Below, one piece after another: positions 36,961-50,101 of a stretch of 64,000 bases of DNA. A program made the position numbers and the translations under genes. The notes under the pieces are model-generated. The model worked only from the letters and a program-made list of their open reading frames with translations. It was not told where the DNA came from and ran no database searches. Each line of letters opens with the position of its first letter. Positions within the stretch are counted from its first letter, which is position 1. The DNA comes from Physcomitrium patens (lineage: Eukaryota > Streptophyta > Bryopsida > Funariales > Funariaceae), in the NCBI RefSeq assembly GCF_000002425.4, contig NC_037261.1:310001-374000 (forward strand), read 5' to 3'.

Positions 36961-39300
36961 ATGTAAAACTTTAAGAACCAGGGTCTGGGGTTTCACACAT
37001 CTCTATTAACTTAGAGGTGAATTTCCATTCACATGCACTGAAACCCCATATTGAAATATATTTATCAATCCACCTTCATCTGGCACCATCTCTGCACCTC
37101 AGTGCCAGATTTGAGGATGAAGACAAACACAATGGATGAATGGAACCCTAAGTATGCACCCATGTGGGTGTTTTGTTTATGAAAAGGATAGATGGGTGAG
37201 AAGGGGGGAGAGGAGTCAAAGGAGGAATTGTTGTGAGACTCAGGGGTCATGGGGAAGGGGGGGGGGGTGTCCAGGCTGGATGTGGCAGGGTTTATGAGCT
37301 GGACCCCTCCCCCCCTCAAACTGGCCTACCCCATTACATTACTTGGTCGGTTGCTAATCCCAAGTAATGTATGCCCCCCCCCCACTGAGCTTGTTTGATG
37401 ATGGCATTCCTGATTTGCCCCCCCCCATGCATGGATGATGTCATTCAAACCATTCCCATTAATTAATTAATTCAAACTGCATCCAGAAATCAATAGCTCA
37501 TCCATCCATTCATCCATCAAAACAAGAAAGAGCATACCCCCCTTGCCCTTACCTGCACTGCCCAGATGATCTCTCACATAGGTGGATCCATCTTATCATT
37601 CACATGCTCTGAGTTTCAGCTTCAATCAAAGCAAAAGAATCTATCTGGCACGGAGCAGTAGAGAGATAGAGAGAGAAAATATAACATAAGATACAAATGG
37701 GAGCATAAGCATGATGAATGAGGCTAGCAGGGGGGCAGGTGGTGTAGCAGCTCAGAGACATTCATGGATGGATAGATATATGGATGGACGGACGGATGGA
37801 TGTAGTCCCCCCTCACACCCTCTATTCTAACACAATCCCATTGGGGGTCAGGCGAGGTTGATTAGTGGAGGGTGGGGGGGGGGTGAAGTACAAGTGCAAG
37901 TGATTGTGCTTTCCTCCCACACACCTGGTTCCTGGTCAGGCAAAAAATGAAATAAAAGAATTAATAATAAAAATGAAAATGGGGAAGGGGAAGGGGGGGT
38001 CATTCATTCAGAGTGCACCCAGTTGGCTGGCAAGTGGGGCCAGCCAATGATTGTGTGTGAATAAGGAAGGCACACTAACACTCACACTCACCCACTCACA
38101 CAATAGTAGAACAAGCTTGCTTGGACCCCCCAGTTCATTGTCAGGGATTGTCATGAATGAATTGGACAAGCCTGCAACCCCCCTCCCATTCCCATTCCCA
38201 TTTAGAAACTCATAACCAAGCCCTCGTTCATTCCAGGGCATTGCATCCTGATGAAGCTATATCAAAATTGGAACATAAAAAATTAATATAAATTAATAAA
38301 ATCAATAAGTGAGAACAATTTTTTTTTGTTGGAACAAAGGGGTCATGTGGTGTAGAAAAAAATGTTTTGTTCTTATTGATATGGGCATGGTGGGTAGGGG
38401 GATCTTCAAAAGGAGCTTTTAGGGATCATCTACTGAAGGAATGGGATTTTGGGGGGGGGGGGGGTGGTGGCCTGGCAGGCTGGGCAGGCAGGGGGTTGGG
38501 ATCCATGAATTCCATGCCCCAATTGGGGAGAATAGAAGAGGATGGCAGCAGCATTGTGTCAGAGGGGCCTACACTGAACTGGACCAGGTACACTCTCACA
38601 CACACATGAAGCTTGATAATAGGGGCCACAAGTCTATCTATCTGTTGGGAATGCTTTCTCTCTCTCTCTCTCTCTCTCTCTAGGAAGAGGGAGTGAGTGC
38701 CCAATTAGGGTGGTACCATCAAATGGTGTGTGTGTGTATGTGTGTGCTCCAATGAAAGATAACTTATATGAGAGGGATGGGATGCCAGGGTGTGGCATTT
38801 TCTCAATCATAAGAATGGTGCCAGCTTGGCACTCACTGTCCCAATTTCAATCTGCTTTCTTTGCTTCATGGCCCCCACTCTCCATCACTCTACAACCTTC
38901 CAAGAAGCAACAGTAGCAGCAATGGGGTGTGGGTGCTTGTGGAGTGGAGAGAAAGTGATAAATTAGGGTAGGGCTTTGTTGCCACTTTAATTATTTCTTC
39001 TTCATCATCTTTTTTGCATTGGGAATGGCAAAGGGACACCCTGTATCCAGCCCCCCCCATTAGGTTCCCTTTTCTTCTTCTCACAGTAGCCAGGTTGCTT
39101 TCAAACTGCCAGCTCTGATTGCATCACATCCTGAGCCTCATTCCTCATGTAGGGGGGAATGCCCCCCCACCCAGCCCCTTAGTGTTTCCTTCATTCCTTC
39201 ATTCCTTTATGGTCCCATCCCTGTTTTCTTATTCTTCAAGTCCTGGGGGGGGGAGCAGGCTTGCAATGGATTAAGCAGGGTAATACTCTCCGCAGGCACT
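36961..39300. repeat. Cluster of long G and C runs
   Basis: Many runs of seven or more G or C occur: near 37,255-37,267, 37,305-37,315, 37,373-37,383, 37,420-37,427, 37,874-37,884, 37,994-37,999, 38,450-38,464, 39,050-39,057, 39,165-39,170 and 39,244-39,250, mixed with GGATGGAT-type repeats (37,765-37,802) and a (CT)n run at about 38,658-38,681. No gene is supported; ORFs translate the repeats. Confidence 0.6.
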
Positions 39301-39861
39301 TCATCAGAAAGACAGTTTGCCTGCAGGATTCAAAGCCCTTCTCATTGACCACTCTCACCTGCTTTCATGTTTCCAATAAAAAAATATATTAAAATTAAAG
39401 AAAAAAGGAGACATTTTCTTTGGTGCATCTGACTAAAGTTAACTGATCTGTAAAGAAACAGTAACAAGTGAATTGAAAATGCAGTAAACAACCACATATT
39501 TGTTTATTATACAAAAAAATAACCACAGAAAGAAACAGTAAAAGGTGTTAATATATTAAGTGTCCATGAGAGTTTTGTTGTGCAATGCAAAAAAAGATTA
39601 AAGAATTCAGCAACTAGTAGTTTGACATTGCTGGAACCATATTAAAAAAACGAAAAAAAAGGAAAAAGAAAAATCATAAATATTGAAAATTTGGAAGGAT
39701 GTTTAGGGAATATTCAGTGATTCAGTCATTACATTATAAAAAAATTGTTGGTGGTAGCAGCTTACCAAATTTTGAGGATAAATAAAACAATATGAACAAT
39801 AAGTGTTTTAATTTGTTTAAAATTGTACTAACCAATACTTGTCTTCTTAGTTCAATTCAAG

Positions 39862-39895
<34 letters not shown>

Positions 39896-41050
39896 TAAAC
39901 TTGTGGTAGCATTTGCAAAACTTGTGATAGCATGTCATAAATGAAAAGTTGTCGTGGTAATAACAAAAAAAAATTGGTGACATTAGTAACTCCCTATCTT
40001 CAATCATTCATAATTTTTTTATAAAAAAATCCAATAAAAAGTTCCTTCTTGATATCAATTATCTATTATTAATTTTATTACTTGCTAGAGCTTAAATGCA
40101 TGTAGGTTTTGTCAATTTTAATGAATCTGCATGTATGTATGTAAGTATATATATATATATATATATAATGTCTTATTTAACAATGTTGTTTGGATATCTT
40201 TTGTTATATTGTAGATATTCATTTATTTATTTTAAAAATCTTCAACATGTCTCTAAAACTTGTCTAATTTTAAAATATAACATAAAATTTAATTATTTTA
40301 TTCTTTCTAATAATTATTATTTTTATGTTGATTATACACTTACAAATCCAAGCATGATTGTTACATTATTTGTATGTATGTATATATATATATATATATA
40401 TATACATATTTCAAATCATATTATTTTTTTATAAGAGAATTTTATATATTAGTAGAAACATGTGTCATTGGGAACTAAAATTTCTAGAGCTTCCATCTAT
40501 CTATTCCCTCCTTCATTCATGTTCATGTACGTTCAACCAATGAGAAAGCTTCTTTATATCTTTACTTTATATGTATTCTATATCAAAATATATAGATAAT
40601 ATATATATATATAGTAAGATTTAATATTGTATTTTTATATCTATTTAAATTTAAAAGTAACCAATATTAACTAGAAAATTTTAAAAACATTGTGCAAAAA
40701 AAGAAATTAAAAAACTACTAAAAAATAATCACAAATTTATAAGATTCATACATTTATTCATAAGTGTAATTTCTATCTATTTGTTATCAATATTTTTCTA
40801 GTATATATATATATATATATATATATATTTCAGAATTTAAATACTCTGTTTAACATTAGACATAAAATTAATGTTATTGGTGTAGCATAATTATTATTAC
40901 AAAAATGAGTTGTTAGATCATTGACATGGTTTTTCAAGAGAAGTTAGTCATTTAGAATAACAATTACTAAAGTGGCTTGCAGTACTTATTAGATGAACAT
41001 GTACATATGAATTATGGCTTTGCACAATTTTGAGGTCTTTTATGAATGTC

Positions 41051-41090
<40 letters not shown>

Positions 41091-41790
41091 CCTATTTAAT
41101 TCTGTGTATATGTTGTTTTACCATCAACCCCAAACATACCACATTATCTTAAATTTTAGCATTTACATGTTTGATTCACAGAGCCTTTAACTGGTCTCAA
41201 TGACTTGTAATAATTATTTTTTTTAAATAGTAGAAGTTGATCTTGTTTAAAATAAAACATCCTTGTTCAAAATAAATATAAAAAAGAAAGAAAAAATGTA
41301 ATAAAACAAGGTAAGATACTTTTTGTTATGTGTGCTTCTAATTGTTTTCAATTTGGTAATGAAGATAATAAGATGACACAGTTTATATTTATATCTTGTG
41401 TTAACATAATCCATGTGTATATCATCAGAATTATTCATGTGTATTCCAGCAGAACTATGTATGTGCATATTATTTAGATATTTGTTCCAAACTTATACCT
41501 TCTAGCAAAAGAAATCATGCTAAGTTTGGTGTGCACTAAGCTTTGATAATTCTTTTCAAACCATAACCATACTTTCTATACCTTTTTCAGGAAGAGTGAT
41601 GCACAAAATATGCTAATGTGATTTGCTAATTTAGTTTTCCTTATCTGGTTAGTTTTTCAGAAATTCAAATGGAAATTAGAGGATAGTTATTAAAAATGTT
41701 TACATACATGAGTAATTTTATAAGACACTATGTGCTTACATACATGAATATTTGAAACTGCGTTAGTGGTTGACAACTTAAAGCCACCAA
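39301..41790. other. AT-rich intergenic DNA with many (TA)n microsatellites
   Basis: (TA)n tracts at about 39,864-39,892, 40,146-40,167, 40,380-40,403, 40,803-40,828 and 41,053-41,089. No gene is supported on either strand. Confidence 0.65.
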
Positions 41791-41796
41791 ATAGCT

Positions 41797-42068
41797 TGTT
41801 GTCAACATATACTTATTACAACCTACCAAGTTGTCATATGGTCTAACAAGACAAGTGTCCACATGTCAATTGGACATTGGCGGCTAAGCTATCTATTAGT
41901 GTGTTCACACTATAAAGTCTATATCAATAGACCACATATTTGTATTTTGAGAACTAAAACCCAAGGTTTATTTCAAGTAGTTAGTTCTCTTGAATCCTCG
42001 ATGGTTGGACAGTGAGCTCATATATATTTCACTTTATTATACTTCTATTCTATAGCAGTACATATCTC
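41797..42068 (+). mobile_element. Candidate solo LTR
   Basis: A 272-base segment begins TGTTGTCAAC and ends ATCTCA, with a TATA-like CTATAAAGTC near 41,910 and an R/U5-like pyrimidine-rich part after it, as in Ty1/copia LTRs. Flanking pentamers are TAGCT before and TAGCA after (one mismatch), compatible with a 5-bp target-site duplication. No internal retroelement sequence adjoins it. The call rests on end structure only. Confidence 0.35.
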
Positions 42069-42085
42069 ATAGCAGTACATATCTC
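42052..42085 (+). repeat. 17-bp direct tandem duplication
   Basis: TAGCAGTACATATCTCA occurs twice head to tail with no mismatch, at the right end of the candidate LTR. It blurs the exact position of the LTR end. Confidence 0.9.
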
Positions 42086-43782
42086 ATATTTTTTGAAATA
42101 TTATACTATAATTGAATTGAGGCATGTTGAATGCATTCTTATTTTATATAAATAAAGGACAAATTACATATGAGTATAAAAATAACATGGCTCAACTTGT
42201 GCTTCATAAATATTTGTTTTAATATTTTGAAAAAGATCCTATAAATCTATCCATATTTATACATGGAAAATCCATATATATGTAAAGAAAATGAAATATA
42301 TATATATATATATATAGATATATATATAATTTAGCATACATAATTTCTTTTTTTAATAATTAGAATTGTTATTAATAATACCAACAACACAATAGAAATC
42401 ATGTGTTATTATATTTTTTGAAAATCACTTATACGTGTAGTTTTCTAATATAACATCAATTATATAAAGAACTTAAAATGTTAAGATAAAACATAAATAG
42501 AAAGCATTATGTATAAAAATAATTTGTGTAAACGCAGTTTCAAGATATAGTATCAACTTCTTTTGTTTGATGGTATTAAACAATGCATTTATGGTTGTAT
42601 TAAGGTATTTATTTTATTAAATTCAATATGTTATTTTAAATATTGCATTAGATACCGTTACTTTAAAATATAATCAGATTGCATCTTATTTCCTATTGTA
42701 TTTTAAAATTATTAGTTGACTACATTTGAATTATGTTGATTTTATAAAATTAATCATAAAAACAATCAACCGAAATTAGTATTTTGCACATCATATTTTA
42801 AATATGTTAATTCTTGCTTTTAAAATACTAATGCTAAACTTTGTTAGATAATATATTTAATTATACGTGATGTAGTTTTAATACAAGGTTACTTGTATGT
42901 ATACAGAAAGAAAGTACAATACGTGTAGTTTTATTGTATATATATATGTATATATAGATGTAGATGGAGAATTTCCCGAATTAGAGAGATGTGCTGTACA
43001 TAAGTATACTATTAATAATAAATGTATCGATAACCATTTGCTAAAAACCATAGTAAAGCATTTGAATTGAGTAAACATTAAATAAATACTTAAATAGTTT
43101 AAGAACTAAACAAACGGAACCAAAAAAAGAAGAGAGCATAATTATCCTAAACGTTTTAAAATACTTACATGCTAATAAATGAATAAATCCATAGAACCAC
43201 TGTCATGTTGTTTTTGTTGCATTGTCTTACCACACATATTTGGATGGAATTTCTAACAACTCACAGAAGCAAGCCTTGAGTATGAGAATCATGTATTTCA
43301 CAATAAATTCCACCATCTAGAATACAATATCAAGACAAATCCTAGCATCAACTAGTTGAAGAGCATGCCTTGTTTTGAAGGCGATTTGCACATCCATTGT
43401 AGAATATACAATTGAAAGAGTACTTACATGAGTATCATCAGTTGTACTTTATTGGATTGTGTGCACTGTTGGAGTGATATTACTTATAATTTTGGTACAC
43501 CATAGTATGGGACAAAAGCTTTTAAAATATAAGTGGAAATCCTCCCTTATCATATGCATTGGAATTAATTGCAAAAGAATTTCAAAAATTATTTGCTGAG
43601 AAAGATTTACACACATACATCTAACCAAATTCTATAATTTTGATTCCAGAATGCATGTTACAAAAAGATAGCATAGAGATCATGTCTCAACAAAACAAAA
43701 GAAGAAAAAAAAGGCAAGTTACAATTATGTATCATGTTTTATTTTAGAATATGAAAGAACACAAATTAATATTATATGAAGG
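42086..43782. other. AT-rich intergenic DNA
   Basis: (TA)n near 42,297-42,317 and 42,318-42,328; otherwise featureless AT-rich DNA with no supported gene. Confidence 0.6.
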
Positions 43783-44217
43783 TGAATATATAAAAGGAAT
43801 GGCTAAAGCAGCACCCCCATATTGTTAAAGCCACACTCCACATGAGTACACTTCTGCACTCCCCTCAACTCACACTCTTTGAGTGCTCTCTCTTGCAGCT
43901 CTCCTCTACTGTGGCTCTCTTCTCCACCAACTCTCCTCTTATGTCTACTCTAGCTCTCTCTTCCTACTCTTTATTTGTGTCTAGTCCTCCTCTCCTTTGT
44001 GGCTCTCCACTTGTGCATACACATTAAATTTTCACTTTTGATGCTTCCTCCATCCAAATGCAAATCACTACATTGTCCAACCTTCTCTAAAGTTTTCCAA
44101 AAGGAATTGTGAAGTATAATATCAAAAGGAGTTGCAATGCATGCAACCACAACACCTTTGGGGATGTGGCTTTAACAATATGAGGGTGTTGCTGTAGCAA
44201 TTCCCTGTATATATACA
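43783..44217. mobile_element. MITE-like element with about 40-53 bp terminal inverted repeats
   Basis: The left end GGAATGGCTAAAGCAGCACC then CCCATATTGTTAAAGCCACA (43,796-43,835) is matched by the reverse complement of 44,165-44,204, which reads GGAATTGCTACAGCAACACC then CTCATATTGTTAAAGCCACA: 5 differences in 40 bases. Weaker pairing continues outward through a TATATA-containing stretch to about 43,783 and 44,217. The 330-base interior is CT-rich (GCTCTCTCTTGCAG-like) and has no transposase, so this fits a non-autonomous DNA transposon (MITE). The superfamily is not clear; TATATA on both sides could be part of the target site. Confidence 0.65.
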
Positions 44218-44700
44218 CACAAAGTTACAATTTATAACACAATACTACAAAATTATTGTTAACAAGAATTATTTCAACAAGTAAAAAAAAAAAAAAAAGA
44301 AAGAAAGAAAGAAAGAAAGAAAAAGTCACAAATAATTTTACTATGATGATTTTTGCTATTCATTATCAACATGGTACAACAAATATATAATGGCATTAAC
44401 AATGCATAGAATTATTACTTAGGTAACAATCAAAAGAAATTTGATGCACACAATTACATGGCAATCATTATCTAAATATGACTACAACACTTGGAGCTGT
44501 AAAACAAAATTAAAACCAGTATTAATGTACAGGATGACTTATTGAAATGCTTAATTATGCACGTCATTAAATGTTTCGCTTTCATTTACATTTACACCAC
44601 ATTCATGACTCCACACACTGCACTACAAAAACTAAGCACCGTATAATTCTCATTAACCTGCCTTGATGCTGTTGCTGCTGTAATAGAAGTCTCCGACCAA
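44218..44700. other. AT-rich intergenic DNA
   Basis: Contains poly(A) and (GAAA)n at 44,283-44,322. No gene is supported. The composition becomes richer from about 44,640, where the second gene island starts. Confidence 0.5.
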
Positions 44701-44725
44701 TTTCTCAGGTACCCACATTCATAAA

Positions 44726-44927
44726 CTAGTCACAAATGAACCCAAATATGCGGAACAAAAAAAAGATAACAAAAAGCAACATGATGTACCCAGTTGCACT
44801 TTGCAGCAAGAAAACAAGGCAGTGCCTCCACTTGAACCCCTCATAAATGCCATAGAAAATCCTAATGGATAAGCTAAGAGATCCGCTCTCAGTGGCCTCT
44901 GCCTGCAAGCAAACCTGCAACTCAAAG
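44726..44927 (-). CDS. Orphan terminal exon of a membrane protein (unidentified)
   Basis: On the minus strand a plausible acceptor (TTGAGTTGCAG) is followed by an open frame VCLQAEATESGSLSLSIRIF, YGIYEGFKWRHCLVFLLQSA, TGYIMLLFVIFFLFRIFGFI and a stop at 44,726. The last 35 residues form one or two hydrophobic helices. The amphipathic and hydrophobic pattern with WRHC looks like real protein, but I do not recognise the family and cannot find convincing upstream exons between 44,930 and 45,900. It could be a leftover exon of a degraded gene. Confidence 0.3.
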
Positions 44928-45947
44928 GTTTTTGTATCAAAAAGACACAGCAACCATCATTTGCAATTCTTACTCCTCTTACATGATCGGGGAAAGTGCA
45001 CAACAACACATCGTTGCCCTAATCCGAACATGCATCGAGACTCCTCTGCAGCAGCCTCAATCAGAAACTGTGATATCTTCACTGGGCTTTCTTTTTTTCT
45101 GTTTTTGTTGTGTGCCCACCTCGTTGCAGTATTTGCATTCGTGGTGCAGTATCCGAGGTAGAATGCTTCCTGGTTAACGTCCAATTCGCAACCAAGCAAA
45201 CGATTTCCAGACGAAGAAGGTCGACTGACCTAGCTAGTAAGGGTATGCTCATTTGACATGCCGATAATCCACAACAGATACTGCATTATCGAGTTATCAC
45301 ATTGAGTTTTTTTGTAACGTGTAATGCTGTAGGAAGAAAACCTCTGCTTGTAAGCTATGGAATAGGCTCTTGAAGTATATATATATATATATATATAAAT
45401 CACATAATGGCTCCTTTGTTGGGGAACTTTGTTCGAAGAGAAGGATTGTTCTGGAAAGGGACTTTCTGGTACCACCCTGATGCTTCCGGAGATGATGTGG
45501 CAAAAATCTGCCATGCGGCATCGAACCATTGGTCCAACTTACAACTCATTATCTGTTTAGGTTGAGAATGGGACTGGGTGACCGGGCGACCTCCCAAGCC
45601 GGTGTCAATCTACCCCCACTGGTTCATCAGTTCCTGCCTCTCTTCGCACACTGTCTCGTGACAATGTTGAGAGATCGCAGGAATGCGACCCTATCTGTGC
45701 CAAATTTGTCGACGCATCTCTCACTAGTTTGCATCCAACCCGCTGTCACATCGATTCCCCCTGCGCAGAGTATTCGTGGCGCACACTTGGGGTCGTCTAA
45801 ATCCCATGTTCCGATGCAGTCTCTGGAATGAGCGAAATCCGGAAGCGTCTGAAAGGATTCTGTGGGAGAATTGATTTTGTTAGTGTAAGTGAGTAGTCGC
45901 TGTGTGGAGGGAATATTTTTAGGATTTGTCTTGAGTGGTGGGTCGAG
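44928..45947. promoter_or_regulatory. CYP38 upstream region
   Basis: No protein is supported. It contains a (TA)n tract at 45,377-45,397. ORFs on both strands here are short and lack recognisable motifs. The last few hundred bases should contain the promoter and 5'UTR of the downstream cyclophilin gene. Confidence 0.4.
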
Positions 45948-48900
45948 ATGGTGGTTTCTACAGTGCTGCAAGCAGCCCAGGGGTCGCTGGCCACGGCCTC
46001 GACCAGCCGGCTCGGATCAGCTGGGTTCCACAAGGAAGGATTGTTTGGAGCGCAATGCAGGCACCGAAGCATCGGCGTAGTTGGTACGCGACGATCGTTG
46101 TCCATTCGCGCCTCCTCGGATATGAATTCCAAGGTGGGTTTAAATAATTCTTCTCCTAATGAAATGCCAATAGGATTAACTTCGAACTTCAATCTCTATG
46201 GCGCACCAACGTGGGGTTCAGCTTTCGCAGAGGATCGCAATGTGCTCACATGTTCGTAGGGTGTGGCCTTCTAGATCAATTCTGTGACCTTCATTATGTG
46301 GATGCCATTTGCAATACAATTCTGAATTTCTGTACAACAGAAGTTCAGAATTCTAAGCTCTTCAGGGGGAACATCCATGTGACCTCATTGGTAGTGAAAT
46401 TATTTAGTGGATTTAAAAACTTAGGGTGTAGGAGGTGTGAGTCAAACTCGAGACTCTGAATGGTAGCTGAACTTAGCGACATTTTGTGACTACCGATGTC
46501 GAGTTGGACAGCTTCATTCCTGGTCACCTCCTTCGAGTTAATAGGAATTTGCGTGCACATCGGGGCTATTCTCAATGTTCACTCAGTACATCGTTGTGTA
46601 GATTTTCTCTTCCTACTTAGACTTTACTCAATGGAACAATCCCTGATCTTGTACAATTGATCACACCCCGGGAATAATTAATGCTTTTTAAATTTGTTGA
46701 TGGGACTATGTTAAGGTTTTCGTGATCCTATGGTAGTGCTTTTCAGCAAGTAACACCATGGACGCTGTGCTATCAGTCGTACTTGGTAAAACATTGGATT
46801 GTTTCTAGATGTGATGGCTGATGGATCCAGGTGTAGATGGACGATACCGTGTATTCAAATAACTGACACGATGAGTATACTTTTCCAGGATCACGAAGTC
46901 TCACCCAACGTTCTCACGAAAATTCTCCAGACATGCGCTACGTGCGTGGCTGTTACAGCTGCATTGCTCACGCCCTTGTCTGCAACAGCTTCTGATGTTG
47001 CCTTCCAAAGGGGTCCAGCTATCTCTGAACTGAGTGTCTTGATTTCGGGTCCTCCCATCAAGGACGCCAATGCACTGCTTCGGTATGCTCTTCCCATTCA
47101 GAATAAACCTATCAAAGAGGTGCAGAAATCCCTTGAAGAGATTACCGAAGAGATGAAGGTTCCAGGCGAGAAAGCGCTTGGGCCAGTAGAACGGGTATGG
47201 TTGCTTTGAATTCCTATTGCATCAAATTATTGCTTCTTTTCCAACCAAAAATTTGTCTTCTATGCTTTCTTTTGGTTCCAGATTAGATGCTTCTCAGCAT
47301 GAATAGGGAGTTCTCTATAACATTGGTTACACATCACAGGCAAGGCATTGGGTCTCACGTCCTTTACCGTATTGATATGAATAAGGTTGCACACTGACGA
47401 AAGTACAGTCGTGAGTAATGGTGCAGAGCGTACGGCAGGCTGCACGTGTATTTAATCAGAACAAGGCGCAAATCTTAGCAGACATAGCCCCCGCAAAAAA
47501 ACAGGAGGCTGAGCAGCTTCTGAGCAGTCTTGAAGACGGACTTCAAGACTATCAAAAGCAGTTGGAGACTAAGGATCGAAGTACTGTTTTCCCCAAGCAG
47601 AAGGAGCTTCTCCGTCTGGTGGGCAAGTAAGTGCTGATCCTAACATCTCATAATCCTTGCAACATTGGCTTTTCAGACTTGCACGTGTAAACCAGCCACC
47701 AACGTTTAATTAAAATGTCTCATTGGTTTCTTTGATCCTTTCTGCTAAAAACTTTGTGTAACAGTCAACCAGAAAGTTCGAGTACCTTCCCTTCAGTATT
47801 TATTAGTCAAGGACAGTTATTCTCGTTTTCAAATTTATGTAGTTGGAACTCAGAAGACCATTATCCAAGATTCTCCCTCGCTGTCGTGCTATATTCGCTA
47901 AGCGTCCTTATGGTTGTCTGTGATGCCTCGTGCACAGCATTGAGGAGGCCATGGTATCAAAATTTCCATTTGAGATACCGGAGGAGTTTGCCAACAGACC
48001 TCTTCTTAAGGGACGAGCTACTCTGGAAATGAAAGTTAACGTTAAAGACAACCCGAATGTGAAAGATGCGGTTCTCCAGATCGTAGTGGATGGTTACAAT
48101 GCCCCAGTCACTGCTGGCAACTTCGTTGATCTTGTCCAGCGCAAATTTTACGATGGCATGGAAATTCAACGAGGTGAGTGATGCACATCATTCCGAAGAT
48201 CAATAATTCCCTTCAGCCCATCTTTTTATATTTTACAGGGAGCAAGGGGGGGGGGGGGTATTGGAAAGGTCTTTTGTTTATTTTTTCTTTCTTCGTATTG
48301 ATTCTGTCCTTATTATTATCCTTAAGTATTGCAACTCGGATGTTCTAACCTGACCCTTGGGTCGTTTTGCACCGTCAAGGTGTTTGGTCCCTGTACAGAT
48401 CCATGAGCAGCTTAACTGTGATTTCAGGTTTGTGTGGCCCTTGTAATATTTATCAACTGTCTTGGTCTGTTTCAGCGGATGGATTTGTGGTACAAACTGG
48501 AGACCCCGAGGGACCCGCTGATGGTTTTGTGGATCCAGCTACTGGCAAAGTGCGAACTGTTCCATTGGAGATCATGGTGGACGGCGAGAAAGAGCCCATC
48601 TACGGTGCCACGCTTGAGGTATGAATCCTTGTAATTACGTATCTTCCTCAAGTTAGAAGGATTTTTCTCCTGGAATGGAGTGATAAATAAGGATTTTAAT
48701 TGGTTCACTTTTGTTCTTTGATTCGTCTTATTGCAGGAGCTTGGCAAGTACAAGGCAACAACAACACTGCCCTTCAACGCGTTCGGTACCATGGCAATGG
48801 CCCGGGAGGTTAGAATTCCCTTCGTCTTGGATCATAGCAAACCATCTTGTCCTCATTATCAACTCCTGAACCTCTGAAATGGGAAAGTAACATTAGTGGA

Positions 48901-49178
48901 GTTGGGAACATGTGCAAGTTTTCGCGATTGCAGATTCCGATGAATTGCCTTGTTTATTGCAGGAATTCGATAACGACTCTGGATCCAGTCAAGTGTTTTG
49001 GCTCCTGAAGGAGAGCGAGTTAACACCCAGCAGCGCTAACATCCTTGATGGTCGTTACACAGTGTTTGGTTATGTGACTGAGAACGAAGAGTTGCTAGCC
49101 GATTTTAAGGTTGGTGACGTGATTGAAAGCATTCGTGTAGTCAATGGCTTGGAGAACTTAGTAAACCCAAGTTACTAA
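45948..49178 (+). CDS. CYP38: CYP38-type thylakoid lumen peptidyl-prolyl isomerase
   Basis: Homologue of Arabidopsis CYP38 / spinach TLP40, a lumenal cyclophilin needed for assembly and repair of photosystem II. Seven exons join to 452 codons (Arabidopsis 437): 45948-46133, 46889-47194, 47427-47626, 47938-48173, 48476-48618, 48737-48808, 48963-49178. The N-terminus is bipartite: a plastid transit peptide (about 1-62), then a hydrophobic [18 protein letters not shown] with an AxA-type lumenal cleavage site (about 80-97). Next comes the helical regulatory region ([47 protein letters not shown]). The cyclophilin domain starts near 245 ([77 protein letters not shown]) and ends VNPSY. Plant CYP38 lacks several canonical catalytic residues, and the same sequence type is seen here. 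A polyadenylation-like AATAAA lies near 49,285. Confidence 0.97.
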
Positions 49179-50101
49179 GTAGGTGCTGCCTGGGCACCTC
49201 CTGTAGTCATAGACCCATTCTTGTGAAGACAAAAAACTAACTCTTCCATTTGTCTTCTTTCTTTGTTGGAGTACAATCTTGTGTAATAAAACGTTGCAAG
49301 ATTCTTTACAAGATATGTACAGGAATTGTAGTCCCTAATTTCTCAGGAGAACTGATAATGGTGAAACAGGGAGAGAGTGGCTATGAAAGCAGGGAGTCCA
49401 TGGATTAGAACGATAAGAAGGAACAATTGCCTGTGATCTATTTGTTCACATACTCGTTTCATGTGCCAACATATTCCAGACACTGAACGCTACATTTTTA
49501 AGTTTTCTCGATAAACTTAATTCGATTTACTGCTCCCAGTGCAAGAACAACTGACTAGTTTCATGTTCAAAGTCCAATGTCAAAATAGAATTGGTGACAG
49601 CATGTACAAAGAAGCACCAGTAAGTATGCAGACCAGATTTGCAGAGTTTAGTTTCAAGAGTATGGTAATCCAGCTCCATTGATAAAAATCATGAAAATCA
49701 TTCCATATCAATCGTAGAGCTGGAACCTTGTACTGCCCTATCCCCTGCTGTAAAGGGCTTGAACGGGATTATCAAAATTGTCTTCTGAAAAGAATTCAAA
49801 ACTACAAATGCAGACCCTACTCCAACCGATTGACCAAGTACGAACTGGCTTCTATAGTTCGTGTCTTCATCATGCTCAATTTTGTTCTTGGATTAGGGAT
49901 ATCCACCAAAACGCTAGAGTGAAATGCATACAAAAATGCATAATGCTCCAGAAGCATTAAAAGGTGACGTAAATCGACAGAAATTAGCTGGACCTCTTGC
50001 TCCAGTCAGTTTCCAAAGAATGTGACACTTCATTCGTGGTGCTCCAATGAGAAAACCACTTCGCTTGCAATTGCTAACTTTGATTCGACTTTCTGGGTTG
50101 C
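49179..50101. other. Convergent intergenic region (CYP38 / J-protein 3' ends)
   Basis: Should contain the CYP38 3'UTR on the left and the J-protein 3'UTR on the right. No gene is supported. Confidence 0.55.

Noticed and set aside
40096..40543. ORFs containing repeated Tyr-Ile
   Set aside because: They run through (TA)n microsatellites in AT-rich DNA and have no other protein-like features.
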